Source of the DNA: Pseudomonas sp. DTU12.3
Lineage (GTDB): Bacteria; Pseudomonadota; Gammaproteobacteria; Pseudomonadales; Pseudomonadaceae
Length of the DNA stretch: 64,000 nucleotides
Reading direction: 5' to 3'
Assembly (NCBI RefSeq): GCF_004124275.1
Contig: NZ_CP027218.1
Coordinates: 2,483,501 to 2,547,500, forward strand
This document shows positions 9,001 to 19,011 of the stretch, in pieces. Every line of letters starts with the position of its first letter. Positions within the stretch are counted from its first letter, which is position 1. A program made the position numbers and the translations under genes. The notes under the pieces were generated by a model, which did no database searches, had not been told where the DNA came from, and saw nothing but the letters and a program-made list of their open reading frames with translations.

Positions 9001-12000
9001 CGCTGACCCTCGGCGGCGTGGTCGCCGGAATCGGCGGGCTGACCAAGAACGGCGCTGCCGATCTGACCCTCAACGGCGCCAACACTTATTTTGGCAACAC
9101 CGTGTTGAACACCGGCAAACTGATCGTCGGCAGTAACACCGCGCTGGGTTCCGGTACGTTGAACGCGGCGGCCAACACCACGCTGGACGCCAACACGGCC
9201 GTCAGCCTGAACAACGCCGTCGCGCTGGCCGGCGCCGTGAACATCGGCGGCACAGCGAATATGACGCTGACCGGTCTGGTCAGCGGTGCCGGCAGCCTGG
9301 TGAAAAACGGCACGGCCAATCTGATTCTCAACGCCGCCAACAACTACCTCGGCGGCACCACGCTGAACGCCGGCACACTGACCGTCGGCAACAGTTCGGC
9401 ATTGGGTTCTGGCGCATTGACCGTCGCTGGCGCGTCGACGCTGGACAGCAACTCGCCGCTGGTCAGCCTCAACAACGCGGTCGCCCTGAATGCCGGACTG
9501 ACCGTGGGCGGCACGCAGAATCTCACCCTCGGCGGCGTCACCAGCGGTACTGGCCCACTGATCAAGAACGGCACTGCCAATCTGACCCTTAACGGCAACA
9601 ACACTTTCAGCGGTGGCACCACTTTGAATGCCGGTACGCTGACCTTGGGCAATGCCAACGGTCTGGGCAGCGGCGCATTGATCGTCGGCGGCGCGGCGAC
9701 GCTGGATAACAGCGCGTCGTTCGGCATCGGCAACGCGATCACTTTGAACGCCGGGCTGACCGTCGCCGGCAACAACGATTTGAGCTTGAACGGCATCATC
9801 GACGGTGCCGGCAACCTGACCAAAAACGGTTTGTCTGACCTGGCCCTGGCGGGCAACAACACCTTCACCGGTGCGCTGAACATCATCTCCGGCAGCGTCA
9901 CCACGCTCAACAACAACGCCTTGGGCAATACCTCCGGGGTCAACATCAGCGCCGGCGCCGGGCTCAATCTGGGCAGCAACGCCAGCCTCGGTGCGCTGAC
10001 CGGCAGCGGCAGTGTGCAACTGACCGGCAGCAACCTGCTGACCGTCGGCAGCGGCGACGTCACCAGCACCTTCGACGGCGATCTCAGTGGCAGCGGTGGC
10101 CTGGTCAAAGTCGGCAGCGGCACCTTGAACCTCACCGGGATCAACGGCATCACCGGCAACACCGCGATCAATGGCGGTACCGTCGACCTCAGCGGTTCGC
10201 TGGCCAGTGCGCAGGTCAACGTCAACACCGGCGGTACCCTCACCGGCACCGGTTCGGCAATTGGCAGCGTCAACATCAACAGCGGCGGCCATCTGGCCTT
10301 GTCGTCGGGCAACCAACTGTCTGCCAGTGCGTTGACTCTCGCGGCCGGCAGCAACGTCGATGTCGCGTTGGCAACACCGTCGACCACGTCGCTGATGAAT
10401 GTCGGCGGCAACCTCACCCTCAACGGCAATCTCAACGTCACCGATGCCGGCGGTTTCGGTGTCGGTGTGTATCGCCTGTTCAACTACACCGGCGCCCTGA
10501 CCAATCTGGGTCTGGATGTCGCCAGCGTGCCGGTCGGTTATGGCCTCGGCGATCTGGTGGTACAGACCGGCGTGGCCAATCAGATCAACATTCAAGTGTC
10601 GGCACCGAACGTCAATATCCGTTACTGGGACGGCAGCCAGACCATTGCCAACGGTGTGGTCGATGGCGGCAGCGGCACGTGGAACGCGGTCGGCACCAAC
10701 TGGACCGATGCCAACGGCCTGATCAACCAGCCGTGGGCCGGTGATTTCGCGGTATTCCAAGGCACCGCTGGCACCGTGACGGTGAACGGCACGCAAGCCT
10801 TCACCGGCATGCAGTTCCTCACCGATGGCTACAACGTGGTCAACGGCGCGGCGGGGCAACTCACTGCAGTCAACGGCACTGGCGGTACCACTTCGTTGCG
10901 CGTCGATCCGGGCGTGACGGCGACGATCAACGCCAATATCAATGGCAGCGGCATTCTCAATAAACTCGACAGCGGCACGCTGGTACTCGGCGGCGCCAAT
11001 GCCTACACCGGTGGCACGCAACTGGACGGCGGCAAAATCATCGTCGGCAGCAACACTGCGCTGGGTACCGGCACGTTGACGGCGAATGCCGGCACACAAC
11101 TGGACAGCAACGCGGCGGTGACCCTGGCCAACGCCGCGACACTGAACGGCAACCTCACCGTGGTCGGCAGCAATGCGCTGACCCTCAACGGCGTCATCGG
11201 CGGCACCGGTGGCCTGATCAAGAACGGCGCGGCCAACCTGACCCTTGGCGGCAATAACGCCTTCCTCGGCCCGGTCGCGCTGAATGCCGGCGGGCTGATT
11301 CTGGCGTCGAACTCGGCGCTGGGTTCCGGCACGTTGAACGCGGCGGGCGGCACCACGCTGGATGCCAGCACGGCGGTGTTGGTGAACAACGCGGTCAACC
11401 TGGCCGGCAATCTCGGCATCGTCGGCACGGCGGATCTGACGCTTGCTGGCACTGTGAATGGCGCCGGCAGTCTGAGCAAAAACGGCGCATCGAACCTGAC
11501 CCTCAGCGGCAACAACAACTTCCTCGGCGGCACCACCCTGAACGCCGGCACTTTGACCGCCGGCAGCAACTCGGCGCTGGGTCTGGGCAACCTGACCGTG
11601 GCCGGTGCCTCGGCGCTGGACAGCAACAGTGCGTTGAGCCTGGGCAACAACGTCGTGCTCAACGCCAATCTGAGCAACACCGGCAGCAATAACCTGACCC
11701 TCGCGGGTGTGGTCAGTGGCGCGGGCGGGTTGATCAAGAACGGCGCGTCGAACCTGACGCTCACCGGCATCAATACTTACACGGGCGGCACCACGCTGAA
11801 CGCCGGTACGCTGACGCTCGGCACTGACGGCGCATTGGGCAGCGGCGCGTTGACGGTCGCGGGCGATGCAACGATCGCTAACAGCGCACCACGGACACTG
11901 GCCAACAACATCAACGTCAACGCCAATTTGAGCGTCACCGGTGACAACGCCCTGAGCCTGAACGGCGTGATTGCGGGTAGCGGCACGCTGACCATGAACA

Positions 12001-15000
12001 GCCTGGCGGTACTGAGTCTTGGTGGCAACAACACTTTCAACGGTCTGATCGATGTGTTGAGAGGCAGCCTGAACACCGTCGGCAGCACCGCGCTGGGCGA
12101 TAACGCTAGTGTCAATCTCGCCGCCGGTACCACGCTCAATATCGGTGATTCGACCAGCATCGGCAGCCTGACCGGTGACGGCACGGTGGGCATAGGTGAC
12201 TTTGACACCCTGAGCATTGGAGGCAACAACCAGAGCAGTACATTCGCTGGCGTCCTCAGGGACGGTATCGATCCGGGCGGGTTGACCAAGCTGGGCAGCG
12301 GCACATTGACCCTGACGGGCATCAACACCCTCTCTGGCGACACCAACGTCAACGCCGGCACCCTGCAGGTCAACGGCTCGCTGGCCAGCGGCAATGTGCT
12401 GGTCAACAACGGCGGCACCCTCGGTGGCAGCGGCACCTTGAGCGGTGCCGTGACGGTGGCCGATGGCGCTCATCTGGCGGGCGTTACCGGCAGCACGTTG
12501 AATGTCGGTTCGCTGACCTTCAACGGCAACTCCAACTTCGACGTCGGCCTTGGCACACCGGTCGCAGGTGGCGGCAATGCGCTGGTCAACGTCGGCGGCA
12601 ATCTGACCCTCGACGGCAACCTCAACGTCACTGATATCGGCGGCTTCGGCAGCGGCGTCTATCGCCTGATCAACTACACCGGCGGCCTCACCGACAACGG
12701 CATGCTGATCGGAACCGTGCCGGGCAGCGTGACGCCGGGCGACCTGACCTTGCAAACCGCGCTGGCCAATCAGATCAACCTGCTGGTGACTGCACCGGGC
12801 GTCACCGTGCAGTTCTGGGACGGCAATCAGCTGGTCGCCAACGGTTCGGTCGAGGGTGGCAGCGGCACCTGGGGGACTGGCACCACCAACTGGACCGACG
12901 TCAACGGCACCACCAACCAAGGCTGGGGCAACAACTTCGCGGTGTTCCAGGGCGCGGCCGGCACGGTCACCGTCAACGGCGCGCAAACCATCACCGGCAT
13001 GCAGTTCGTCACCGACGGCTACAGCCTGGTGAACGGCACGGCGGGCTCGCTGAATCTGGTCAACGGTTCGATGGGCAACGCTTCGATCCGCGTCGATCCG
13101 AACGCCACGGCTACCATTGGCGTCGCGCTCAACGGCGCAGGCACCCTCGGCAAGTACGACACCGGTACGCTGGTGCTCAACGCGGCCAACGGCTACACCG
13201 GCGGAACCGCGCTCAATGGCGGCAAGATTGTGGTGGGTAATAACGCTGCGCTCGGCACAGGCGTTTTGACCGCCGCCGATGGCACGGCGCTGGACAGCAA
13301 CGCCGCTGTGACCTTGGCCAATGATGTGGTGGTCAACGGTGGCTTGACCGTCGCCGGCTCCAACGCCCTGACCCTGGATGGCGACGTCAGCGGCAGCGGC
13401 AGCCTGCTCAAGGCCGGCGCTTCGAGCCTGACCCTCAACGGCAACAACAGCTACAGCGGCGGCACTCAACTCGCTGGCGGTACGCTGATTCTCGGCAACA
13501 ATAGCGCGATCAGCAGCGGTGCATTGAACGTGGCCGGCAACGGCACGCTCGACAGCACTTCGACGCTGCAACTGGCTAACGCCATTAACCTCGGCGCGCA
13601 ACTGACCCTTGCCGGCAATCAGAACACCACGCTGATCGGCGCGATCACTGGCAACGGCAGTCTGCTGAAAAACGGTTCTGGCGACCTCGTACTCAGCGGC
13701 GCCAATACCTACAGCGGCGGCACTGCGCTGAACGGCGGCAGCACCCGTGGCGACACCAGCAGCCTGCAAGGTGCAATCGTCAACAATGCCACGCTGACCT
13801 TCGAACAAAACGCCGATGGCAGCTACACCGGCAATCTCACCGGCGCTGGCACGCTGAACAAAACCGGCAGCGGTCAATTGCTCCTGAGCGGCAACAACGG
13901 CTTCACCGGCAGCACGGCGGTGCAGGCCGGTACGCTGCGGGTCAATGGCGTGCTCAACAGCAGCAATGTCAACGTTGCCAGCGGTGCGAAACTGGCGGGC
14001 GGTGGCCAGCTCAGCGGTGCTGTGCAACTGGCCAACGGAGCAACGCTGGTCGGCGGCGGCACGGCGACGCCGTTGTCGGTCGGTGCGCTGGCGTTATCGT
14101 CGGGGACCAATCTGGACTTCAGCCTCGGCTCGGCGACCAGCTCGACCACCGTGGTCAACGTGGCCGGCAACCTGACCCTCGACGGCACGCTGAATGTCAG
14201 CAACGCCGGCGGCTTCGGGACCGGTGTCTATCAACTGTTCAGCTACGGCGGCAGCCTGACCGACAACGGTCTGGTCTACGGCAGCCTGCCGGTGTCGGCA
14301 AGCAATCTGACGCTGCAAACCGCCATCGCCAACCAGATCAACCTGCTGGTGCAAGGTACGCCGGGTGAGGTGCAGTTCTGGAACGGTGGCAAGACCAATC
14401 CGGATGGCAGCATCGGCGGCGGTAGCGGCGTATGGGGGCCTGGCACCAACTGGACCGATCCGAATGGTACTCAGGCGCTGGCGTCGAACGGTCAGTTCGC
14501 GGTATTTGGCGGGCAGGGCGGTACGGTCACCGTGCAGGGCAATCAGAACTTCACCGGCCTGCAATTCCTCGCCAATGGCTACAGCCTGACGGCAGGTGCC
14601 GGTGGCAGCCTGACGCCGGTCAACGGGCCGGACGGCAGCCTCGCACCGGTACGCGTCAACTCTGGCGCAAGTGCAGAAATCTCCGTACCGCTGGTGGGCA
14701 CCGGCGGTATCGAGAAGCTTGATTCCGGCACGCTGGTATTGAGCGGCGCCAACACTTACAGCGGTGGCACCACGGTCAGTGGCGGTACGCTGGTCGGTAA
14801 CTCCACCAGCTTGCAGGGCAACATTACAGACAACGCCACGCTGGTGTTCCAGCAGAACGCCAATGGCCAGTTCAACGGGCGCCTCAGCGGTCTAGGCGCG
14901 ATGGCCAAACGCGGCACCGGCACCTTGCAGTTGACCGGCGATAACCCGTTCAGCGGCACTGTGGCGGTCGATCAAGGCGTGCTGCAAGTCGGCAGCCGCT

Positions 15001-16547
15001 CGTCGCGGGCGTCGTTGGGCGGGCAAGTCACCGTGGCCAATGGCGCCGGTCTGAGCGGTAACGGCAGCGTCGGCTCGGTCGTCAACCACGGCGTCGTGCA
15101 ATCGGGTTCCGAGGCGGGCACGTTGAGTGTCGCCGGCAACCTGACCAACGCCTCCGACGGCGTACTGGCCCTGACCGTCAGCTCGCCAACCGCCACGCCG
15201 TTGGCGGTCGGTGGCACAGCGACGCTGGGCGGCGGCTTGCAAGTCAACTCGCTGGCACCGTTCACCGGCAATGCCGTGTACTCGCTGATCACCGCCGGTG
15301 GCGGTGTGGTCGGGACCTTCAGCGCCGCAGACCTGCCGCAATACGCGTTCCTCGATTCGGCACTGGTGTACGACGCCGACGCGGTCAATCTGGTGGTCAG
15401 TCGCAACGGCAATTCCTTTGTCGATGTCGCCGCTACCAAAAACCAGCGCAACACTGCCTCGGCGTTGATGCGCAACGGTGCAGCGGGCGCGGCGTTGCAG
15501 AACCAAATCGTCAACCTCAGTGTCGCCGGGGCGCGTAATGCCTTCGACAGTCTGTCCGGGGAGATCCACGCCAGCACCGCCAGCGCCATCCTCGAAGATT
15601 CGCGATACGTGCGCGAAGCGGTCAACGACCGTATGCGCCAGCCGTCGTGCAGCGCAGCCGATGATCCACGCCGTGCATTGGCACCGAGCGACAACCAGTT
15701 GAGCAGCAACGGTTGCCACGGCGAAATGGTCGGCTGGGCCCGCGCCCTCGGCGCTTGGGGTGAGTCGGATGGCGACAGCAACAGCGCGAAACTCGATCGC
15801 AACCTCAGCGGTTTCATGCTCGGCACCGACAAGCAGCTCGATGACCAGTGGCGCGTGGGCATGGCCGCCGGTTACACCCGCAGCGACCTCGATGCCCATG
15901 ATCGTCGCTCGGATGCCACCGTCGAAAGCTACCACCTGGCGGCATACCTCAACTCGCAGTTCGATGCTCTGGCGGTGCGCCTTGGCGCGGCGTACAGCTG
16001 GCACGACATCGAAACCAAACGCGACGTCAGCGTCGGGACTTACAACGACCGGTTGAAGGCTGACTACGACGCCCGCAGCGCGCAGGTATTCGGTGAAGTT
16101 GGCTACACGATTGAAGCCGCCGGGGTTGCCCTGGAACCCTTCGCCGGCCTGGCGTACGTCAACTACGACAGCGACAAGGCCAAGGAAAAAGGCGGGGAGG
16201 GGCGTCTGAGGGCTGAGGCCGATCAGGACATCACCTTCTCGACCCTCGGCTTGCGCGCCGGCAAAGTCATCACCCTGGCCAACGGCGGGCAATTCACCCC
16301 GCGCGCGGCCATCGGCTGGCGGCATGCCTTTGGCGACACCAAGCCTGACGCCGACCTGAGCTTCATCGACGGCGGCGCCTCGTTCAGCACGCAGGGCGTG
16401 CCGATTGCCAAGGACAGCGCGATTGTCGAAGCGGGTGTCGACTTCCAGATCAGCCCGACCGGCAAGCTGGGCATTGGTTATTCGGGGCAACTGTCGAATG
16501 ACAACAATGACCATGCGATGACGGTGAGCTTCAGCCTTGGCTTCTGA
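6015..16547 (+). CDS. giant autotransporter adhesin with PATR repeats (3510 aa)
   Basis: This type V secreted surface protein of 3510 residues has a 38-residue signal peptide (ending SAPALA), a unique region to about residue 350, a very long repeat passenger, a linker helix (about 3175-3210) and a C-terminal barrel (about 3235-3510) of the autotransporter family ending SFSLGF. The passenger consists of about 20 copies of an 85-86 residue unit with the pattern TLGGVISG-GGLTKNGAANLTL-G-NTYSGGTTLNAG, the passenger-associated transport repeat. Three larger cassettes with WDG, GGSGTW and NWTD motifs (near 10620, 12820 and 14380) divide it into blocks. The only cysteines I found are C40, C49, C3212 and C3234, in two close pairs at the ends. 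The start is a GTG six bases after AAGGAG. It is a single-gene unit with its own terminator. The likely role is adhesion or biofilm formation; the ligand is unknown. Confidence 0.93.
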   Translation: MEARFGIALVSRFSPLSLAVHLSVAGLLFGGISAPALATCSTAGSIVTCTGVPPLPLVPNDFASATNNLTVNVNSGAQMNATLGGHVMDLTGVGITLNNSGIMDPAVLGLISVLSGGAFIGNGATSTVNVLNNTGAIMRGTGMLLGLNLTSVNGLAIAVNNAAAGTTTLTNNGTITSTGLSIGGITLADTPVIGVYGGSQVNMTNSNTGVINGRIAFETSAAGNTFTNAGAITGGVSMGAGSTNTFTAVTGSSVQVGDGVQVSVGLGGLININLTFAPTGTVDGGLGGTNSLILQNPGGVGGGITGTGTASSATYVNFNNLTLNSGTWTLQGPLVSGATTLNGGIANFNNNATFGSGVLTSNGGILQASNAGLNISNLISLGAGGVTVQGTNATTLSGVISGSGGLTKLDASQLNLSAANTYLGNTTLNGGTVQVSNNQAFSTGSLNVTGATTLSAPGTISLANAINLGGTLTAGGTGALTLGGLISGSSGLTKTGSGSLTVSGANSGFTGTTTLSAGSLLVTNNNSLGSGALNTAAGTSLDSTTNVTLANNIGMTGALNVLGSNALTLGGVLSGTGGITKSGTASLTLTGNNTNSGNTALNAGTLFVGSNTALGTGALSAAAGTVLDATAAVTLANAVALAGGVTIGGTQALGLSGVVSGAGNLIKSGTANLSLSGNNTFSGGTALNAGTLIVGSNTALGTGALTTAAGTTLDASSAVALTNAVSLGGNLNVGGSANLTLGGIVSGSGGLTKNGAANLILNGANTFLGAIALNAGTITAGANAALGSGNITVGGVATLDSNAAVTLNNAVILNNSLGIGGSNALTLGGVISGASQLVKNGAANLTLNGTNTYSGGTTLNAGSLTVGNGAALGTGALSVEGAGTLNSSSAVTLNNNVILNANLTAGGANALTLGGVISGGNGLIKTGASSLTLSGNNTYTGTTALNAGSLIVGSNTALGTGTLNASNGTTLDASTAATLANNVNLTGTLTVGGTNALTLGGVVAGIGGLTKNGAADLTLNGANTYFGNTVLNTGKLIVGSNTALGSGTLNAAANTTLDANTAVSLNNAVALAGAVNIGGTANMTLTGLVSGAGSLVKNGTANLILNAANNYLGGTTLNAGTLTVGNSSALGSGALTVAGASTLDSNSPLVSLNNAVALNAGLTVGGTQNLTLGGVTSGTGPLIKNGTANLTLNGNNTFSGGTTLNAGTLTLGNANGLGSGALIVGGAATLDNSASFGIGNAITLNAGLTVAGNNDLSLNGIIDGAGNLTKNGLSDLALAGNNTFTGALNIISGSVTTLNNNALGNTSGVNISAGAGLNLGSNASLGALTGSGSVQLTGSNLLTVGSGDVTSTFDGDLSGSGGLVKVGSGTLNLTGINGITGNTAINGGTVDLSGSLASAQVNVNTGGTLTGTGSAIGSVNINSGGHLALSSGNQLSASALTLAAGSNVDVALATPSTTSLMNVGGNLTLNGNLNVTDAGGFGVGVYRLFNYTGALTNLGLDVASVPVGYGLGDLVVQTGVANQINIQVSAPNVNIRYWDGSQTIANGVVDGGSGTWNAVGTNWTDANGLINQPWAGDFAVFQGTAGTVTVNGTQAFTGMQFLTDGYNVVNGAAGQLTAVNGTGGTTSLRVDPGVTATINANINGSGILNKLDSGTLVLGGANAYTGGTQLDGGKIIVGSNTALGTGTLTANAGTQLDSNAAVTLANAATLNGNLTVVGSNALTLNGVIGGTGGLIKNGAANLTLGGNNAFLGPVALNAGGLILASNSALGSGTLNAAGGTTLDASTAVLVNNAVNLAGNLGIVGTADLTLAGTVNGAGSLSKNGASNLTLSGNNNFLGGTTLNAGTLTAGSNSALGLGNLTVAGASALDSNSALSLGNNVVLNANLSNTGSNNLTLAGVVSGAGGLIKNGASNLTLTGINTYTGGTTLNAGTLTLGTDGALGSGALTVAGDATIANSAPRTLANNINVNANLSVTGDNALSLNGVIAGSGTLTMNSLAVLSLGGNNTFNGLIDVLRGSLNTVGSTALGDNASVNLAAGTTLNIGDSTSIGSLTGDGTVGIGDFDTLSIGGNNQSSTFAGVLRDGIDPGGLTKLGSGTLTLTGINTLSGDTNVNAGTLQVNGSLASGNVLVNNGGTLGGSGTLSGAVTVADGAHLAGVTGSTLNVGSLTFNGNSNFDVGLGTPVAGGGNALVNVGGNLTLDGNLNVTDIGGFGSGVYRLINYTGGLTDNGMLIGTVPGSVTPGDLTLQTALANQINLLVTAPGVTVQFWDGNQLVANGSVEGGSGTWGTGTTNWTDVNGTTNQGWGNNFAVFQGAAGTVTVNGAQTITGMQFVTDGYSLVNGTAGSLNLVNGSMGNASIRVDPNATATIGVALNGAGTLGKYDTGTLVLNAANGYTGGTALNGGKIVVGNNAALGTGVLTAADGTALDSNAAVTLANDVVVNGGLTVAGSNALTLDGDVSGSGSLLKAGASSLTLNGNNSYSGGTQLAGGTLILGNNSAISSGALNVAGNGTLDSTSTLQLANAINLGAQLTLAGNQNTTLIGAITGNGSLLKNGSGDLVLSGANTYSGGTALNGGSTRGDTSSLQGAIVNNATLTFEQNADGSYTGNLTGAGTLNKTGSGQLLLSGNNGFTGSTAVQAGTLRVNGVLNSSNVNVASGAKLAGGGQLSGAVQLANGATLVGGGTATPLSVGALALSSGTNLDFSLGSATSSTTVVNVAGNLTLDGTLNVSNAGGFGTGVYQLFSYGGSLTDNGLVYGSLPVSASNLTLQTAIANQINLLVQGTPGEVQFWNGGKTNPDGSIGGGSGVWGPGTNWTDPNGTQALASNGQFAVFGGQGGTVTVQGNQNFTGLQFLANGYSLTAGAGGSLTPVNGPDGSLAPVRVNSGASAEISVPLVGTGGIEKLDSGTLVLSGANTYSGGTTVSGGTLVGNSTSLQGNITDNATLVFQQNANGQFNGRLSGLGAMAKRGTGTLQLTGDNPFSGTVAVDQGVLQVGSRSSRASLGGQVTVANGAGLSGNGSVGSVVNHGVVQSGSEAGTLSVAGNLTNASDGVLALTVSSPTATPLAVGGTATLGGGLQVNSLAPFTGNAVYSLITAGGGVVGTFSAADLPQYAFLDSALVYDADAVNLVVSRNGNSFVDVAATKNQRNTASALMRNGAAGAALQNQIVNLSVAGARNAFDSLSGEIHASTASAILEDSRYVREAVNDRMRQPSCSAADDPRRALAPSDNQLSSNGCHGEMVGWARALGAWGESDGDSNSAKLDRNLSGFMLGTDKQLDDQWRVGMAAGYTRSDLDAHDRRSDATVESYHLAAYLNSQFDALAVRLGAAYSWHDIETKRDVSVGTYNDRLKADYDARSAQVFGEVGYTIEAAGVALEPFAGLAYVNYDSDKAKEKGGEGRLRAEADQDITFSTLGLRAGKVITLANGGQFTPRAAIGWRHAFGDTKPDADLSFIDGGASFSTQGVPIAKDSAIVEAGVDFQISPTGKLGIGYSGQLSNDNNDHAMTVSFSLGF

Positions 16548-16569
16548 TTAAGGGTCGAAGCACTTTTAG

Positions 16570-16593
16570 CCGCCCGTGAGGGCGGTTTTTTTT
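16570..16593 (+). terminator. intrinsic terminator of the autotransporter gene
   Basis: A six-pair stem CCGCCC/GGGCGG with a GTGA loop is followed by eight Ts, 23 bases after the stop codon. Confidence 0.92.
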
Positions 16594-16596
16594 CAG

Positions 16597-16673
16597 GATC
16601 AAAAGATCGCAGCCTGCGGCAGCTCCTACAGGGGATCTATGTAGGAGCTGCCGCAGGCTGCGATCCTTTGATC
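16597..16673. repeat. REP pair (inward type)
   Basis: Arms AAAAGATCGCAGCCTGC...CTACA and TGTAGGAG...GCGATCCTTTGATC lie between the autotransporter terminator and selD. The right arm has CCTTT instead of CTTTT. Confidence 0.9.
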
Positions 16674-16740
16674 TGTGGCTTTCGGTCCGGCTGTCCGGGC
16701 TCTGCTAGAATCGGCCCCATTAACTGCCAGAGAACTCCCC

Positions 16741-17775
16741 ATGAGCGAGCCGATTCGTCTGACCCAATACAGCCACGGCGCCGGTTGCGGCTGCAAGATT
16801 TCCCCGCAGGTGCTCGAAGTGATCCTGGCCGGCAGCGGTGCGCAGAACCTCGATCCGAAACTGTGGGTCGGCAATGCCTCGCGTGATGATGCGGCGGTAT
16901 ACGAGATCGATGCCGAGCGCGGTGTGGTCTCGACCACCGACTTCTTTATGCCGATCGTCGATGATCCATTCGATTTTGGCCGCATTGCCGCCACCAACGC
17001 GATCAGCGATATCTACGCGATGGGCGGCGATCCGCTGATGGCGATTGCGATCCTCGGCTGGCCGGTCAATGTGCTGGCGCCGGAAGTCGCGCGTGAAGTG
17101 ATTCGTGGCGGCCGCGCGGTGTGCGACGCGGCGGGCATTCCGTTGGCGGGCGGGCATTCGATCGATGCGCCGGAACCGATTTTCGGCCTCGCCGTCACCG
17201 GTCTGGTGGAAAAACGTCACATGAAACGCAACGACACCGCCACCGCCGGCTGCCTGTTGTACCTGACCAAACCGCTGGGCATCGGCATCCTCACCACGGC
17301 CGAGAAGAAAGGCAAATTGCGCGCCGCCGACGTTGGCGTCGCTCGCGACTGGATGTGCACGTTGAACAAACCCGGCAGCCGCTTTGGCAAACTGGCCGGT
17401 GTCACGGCGATGACCGACGTCACTGGTTTCGGCCTGCTTGGGCATCTGGTTGAAATGGCGGACGGCAGCCAGTTGACCGCGCGCATCGCCTATGACCGCG
17501 TGCCACGGCTGGACAGCGTCGAGTATTACCTCGATCAGGGCTGCGTACCTGGCGGTACGCTGCGCAATTTCGACAGCTATGCGAGCAAGGTCGGGCGTGT
17601 GCAGGAGCTGCACAAACGCGTGCTCTGCGATCCGCAAACCAGTGGCGGCCTGCTGATTGCCGTCACCCCCGAGGGCGATGCCGAGTTCCTTCGTGTCGCC
17701 GCCGAACTGGGCCTGAACCTGGCGCCAATCGGCGAACTGGTTGAGCGACAGACGAACGCAGTCGAGGTGATCTGA
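16741..17775 (+). CDS. selD: selenide, water dikinase
   Basis: A 344-residue homologue of SelD, the cytoplasmic enzyme that makes selenophosphate from selenide and ATP. The N-terminal active-site motif HGAGCGCK is present with C16, C18 and K19, which align with C17, C19 and K20 of the E. coli enzyme; the active residue is cysteine, not selenocysteine. The nucleotide-binding landmarks ([34 protein letters not shown]) are all there. The start at 16741 fits the E. coli N-terminus; the open frame upstream runs into the REP. It overlaps mnmH by one base (TGATG), so translation is coupled. The product would feed selenophosphate to MnmH and, if present elsewhere, to the selenocysteine pathway. Confidence 0.96.
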   Translation: MSEPIRLTQYSHGAGCGCKISPQVLEVILAGSGAQNLDPKLWVGNASRDDAAVYEIDAERGVVSTTDFFMPIVDDPFDFGRIAATNAISDIYAMGGDPLMAIAILGWPVNVLAPEVAREVIRGGRAVCDAAGIPLAGGHSIDAPEPIFGLAVTGLVEKRHMKRNDTATAGCLLYLTKPLGIGILTTAEKKGKLRAADVGVARDWMCTLNKPGSRFGKLAGVTAMTDVTGFGLLGHLVEMADGSQLTARIAYDRVPRLDSVEYYLDQGCVPGGTLRNFDSYASKVGRVQELHKRVLCDPQTSGGLLIAVTPEGDAEFLRVAAELGLNLAPIGELVERQTNAVEVI

Positions 17776-18878
17776 TGCTCCGCGACTGCACTGACTACCG
17801 AGACATTTTCCTCAACGACCGGCCGCTGATGGATGCGCGTGCGCCGGTCGAGTTTGACAAAGGCGCGTTCCCCGGCGTGATCAACTTGCCGCTGATGAAC
17901 GACCTCGAACGGCAAAAAATCGGCACCTGCTACAAGCAACACGGTCAGCAGGCCGCCATCGAATTGGGCCATCAACTGGTGAGCGGCGCGGTGAAGGCCG
18001 AGCGCATCCAGGCCTGGGCTGATTTCGCCCGCGCCCATCCTGATGGTTATCTCTATTGTTTTCGTGGCGGCCTGCGTTCGCAGATTACTCAACAGTGGCT
18101 GCGTGACGAAGCAGGTGTCGACTATCCGCGCGTCGGCGGTGGTTACAAGGCGATGCGCAACTTTCTGATCGACACCACCGAGCAGGCCATCACGCAATGT
18201 GATTTCGTTTTGCTCGGCGGTATGACCGGCACCGGCAAGACCGAAGTGCTGGTGCAGTTGCGCAATGGTCTGGACCTGGAAGGTCACGCCAATCATCGCG
18301 GTTCCAGTTTCGGCAAACGCGCCACCGGGCAGCCGTCGAACATCGATTTTGAAAACCGTCTGGCCATCGACATTCTGAAAAAACGTGATGCCGGTATCGA
18401 GCAGTTCGTGCTGGAGGATGAGAGCCGGGTGGTCGGCAGTTGTGCCTTGCCGCTACCGTTGTATCAGGGTATGCAGCAGTACCCGATGATCTGGCTCGAA
18501 GACCGTTTCGAAGATCGCGTGGAGCGGATTCTGCGCGATTACGTGGTGGATCTTTCGGCGGAATTTGCGACGGTGCATGGGGAGGAGGGCTTTACCTTGT
18601 TCTCGGAGCGGCTGCTGGAAAGCCTCAACAACGTGCAGAAACGCCTTGGTGGCGAGCGTCATCAGCGAATGTTGCTGTTGATGGAAGCGGCGTTGATCGA
18701 ACAGGCGCGCAGCGGTGCGGTGGATCTGCATCGTGGCTGGATCGAGGGTTTGCTGCGCGAGTATTACGACCCGATGTATGTGTTTCAGCGCGAGAAGAAG
18801 GGCGGGCGGATCGAGTTTGCCGGGGAGCGTGGGGCGGTGCTTGAGTATTTGCGCGAGCGGGTGAACCAGAAAGATTGA
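17775..18878 (+). CDS. mnmH: tRNA 2-selenouridine synthase (SelU/MnmH)
   Basis: This 367-residue enzyme replaces the sulfur of 2-thiouridine with selenium at the wobble base of certain tRNAs, using selenophosphate from SelD. An N-terminal rhodanese domain (residues 5-125) carries the catalytic cysteine C95 in [12 protein letters not shown]-loop follows at 148-156 (GGMTGTGKT), and the C-terminal half is the typical tRNA-binding region. Length and domain order match E. coli YbbB. The start codon overlaps the selD stop. The pairing with selD is the usual arrangement and shows that selenium is used for tRNA modification here. Confidence 0.95.
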   Translation: MLRDCTDYRDIFLNDRPLMDARAPVEFDKGAFPGVINLPLMNDLERQKIGTCYKQHGQQAAIELGHQLVSGAVKAERIQAWADFARAHPDGYLYCFRGGLRSQITQQWLRDEAGVDYPRVGGGYKAMRNFLIDTTEQAITQCDFVLLGGMTGTGKTEVLVQLRNGLDLEGHANHRGSSFGKRATGQPSNIDFENRLAIDILKKRDAGIEQFVLEDESRVVGSCALPLPLYQGMQQYPMIWLEDRFEDRVERILRDYVVDLSAEFATVHGEEGFTLFSERLLESLNNVQKRLGGERHQRMLLLMEAALIEQARSGAVDLHRGWIEGLLREYYDPMYVFQREKKGGRIEFAGERGAVLEYLRERVNQKD

Positions 18879-18893
18879 CAGTGTTTTTGCCGG

Positions 18894-18991
18894 CCTCATC
18901 GCTGGCAAGCCAGCTCCCACAGGTATTGTGGGTGTACACAGATTATGGATATCCACGATAACTGTGGGAGCTGGCTTGCCAGCGATGAGGC
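18894..18991. repeat. inverted repeat, GTGGGAGCTGGCTTGCCAGCGATGAGG family
   Basis: Arms CCTCATCGCTGGCAAGCC... and ...GGCTTGCCAGCGATGAGG enclose GTGTACACAGATTATGG. It lies between mnmH and the convergent histidine phosphatase gene and could serve as a shared terminator. Confidence 0.88.
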
Positions 18992-19011
18992 TCGTAAAGG
19001 CAACAAGTGAC

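Noticed and set aside
8925..14027. A 1700-codon open frame on the minus strand, antisense to the autotransporter
   Set aside because: It arises from codon bias and the repeated GC-rich units of the real gene. It has no start context or recognisable domain, and similar shorter antisense frames occur along the whole repeat region.
16741..17775. Selenocysteine codon in selD
   Set aside because: The active-site codons are for cysteine; no in-frame TGA is present.
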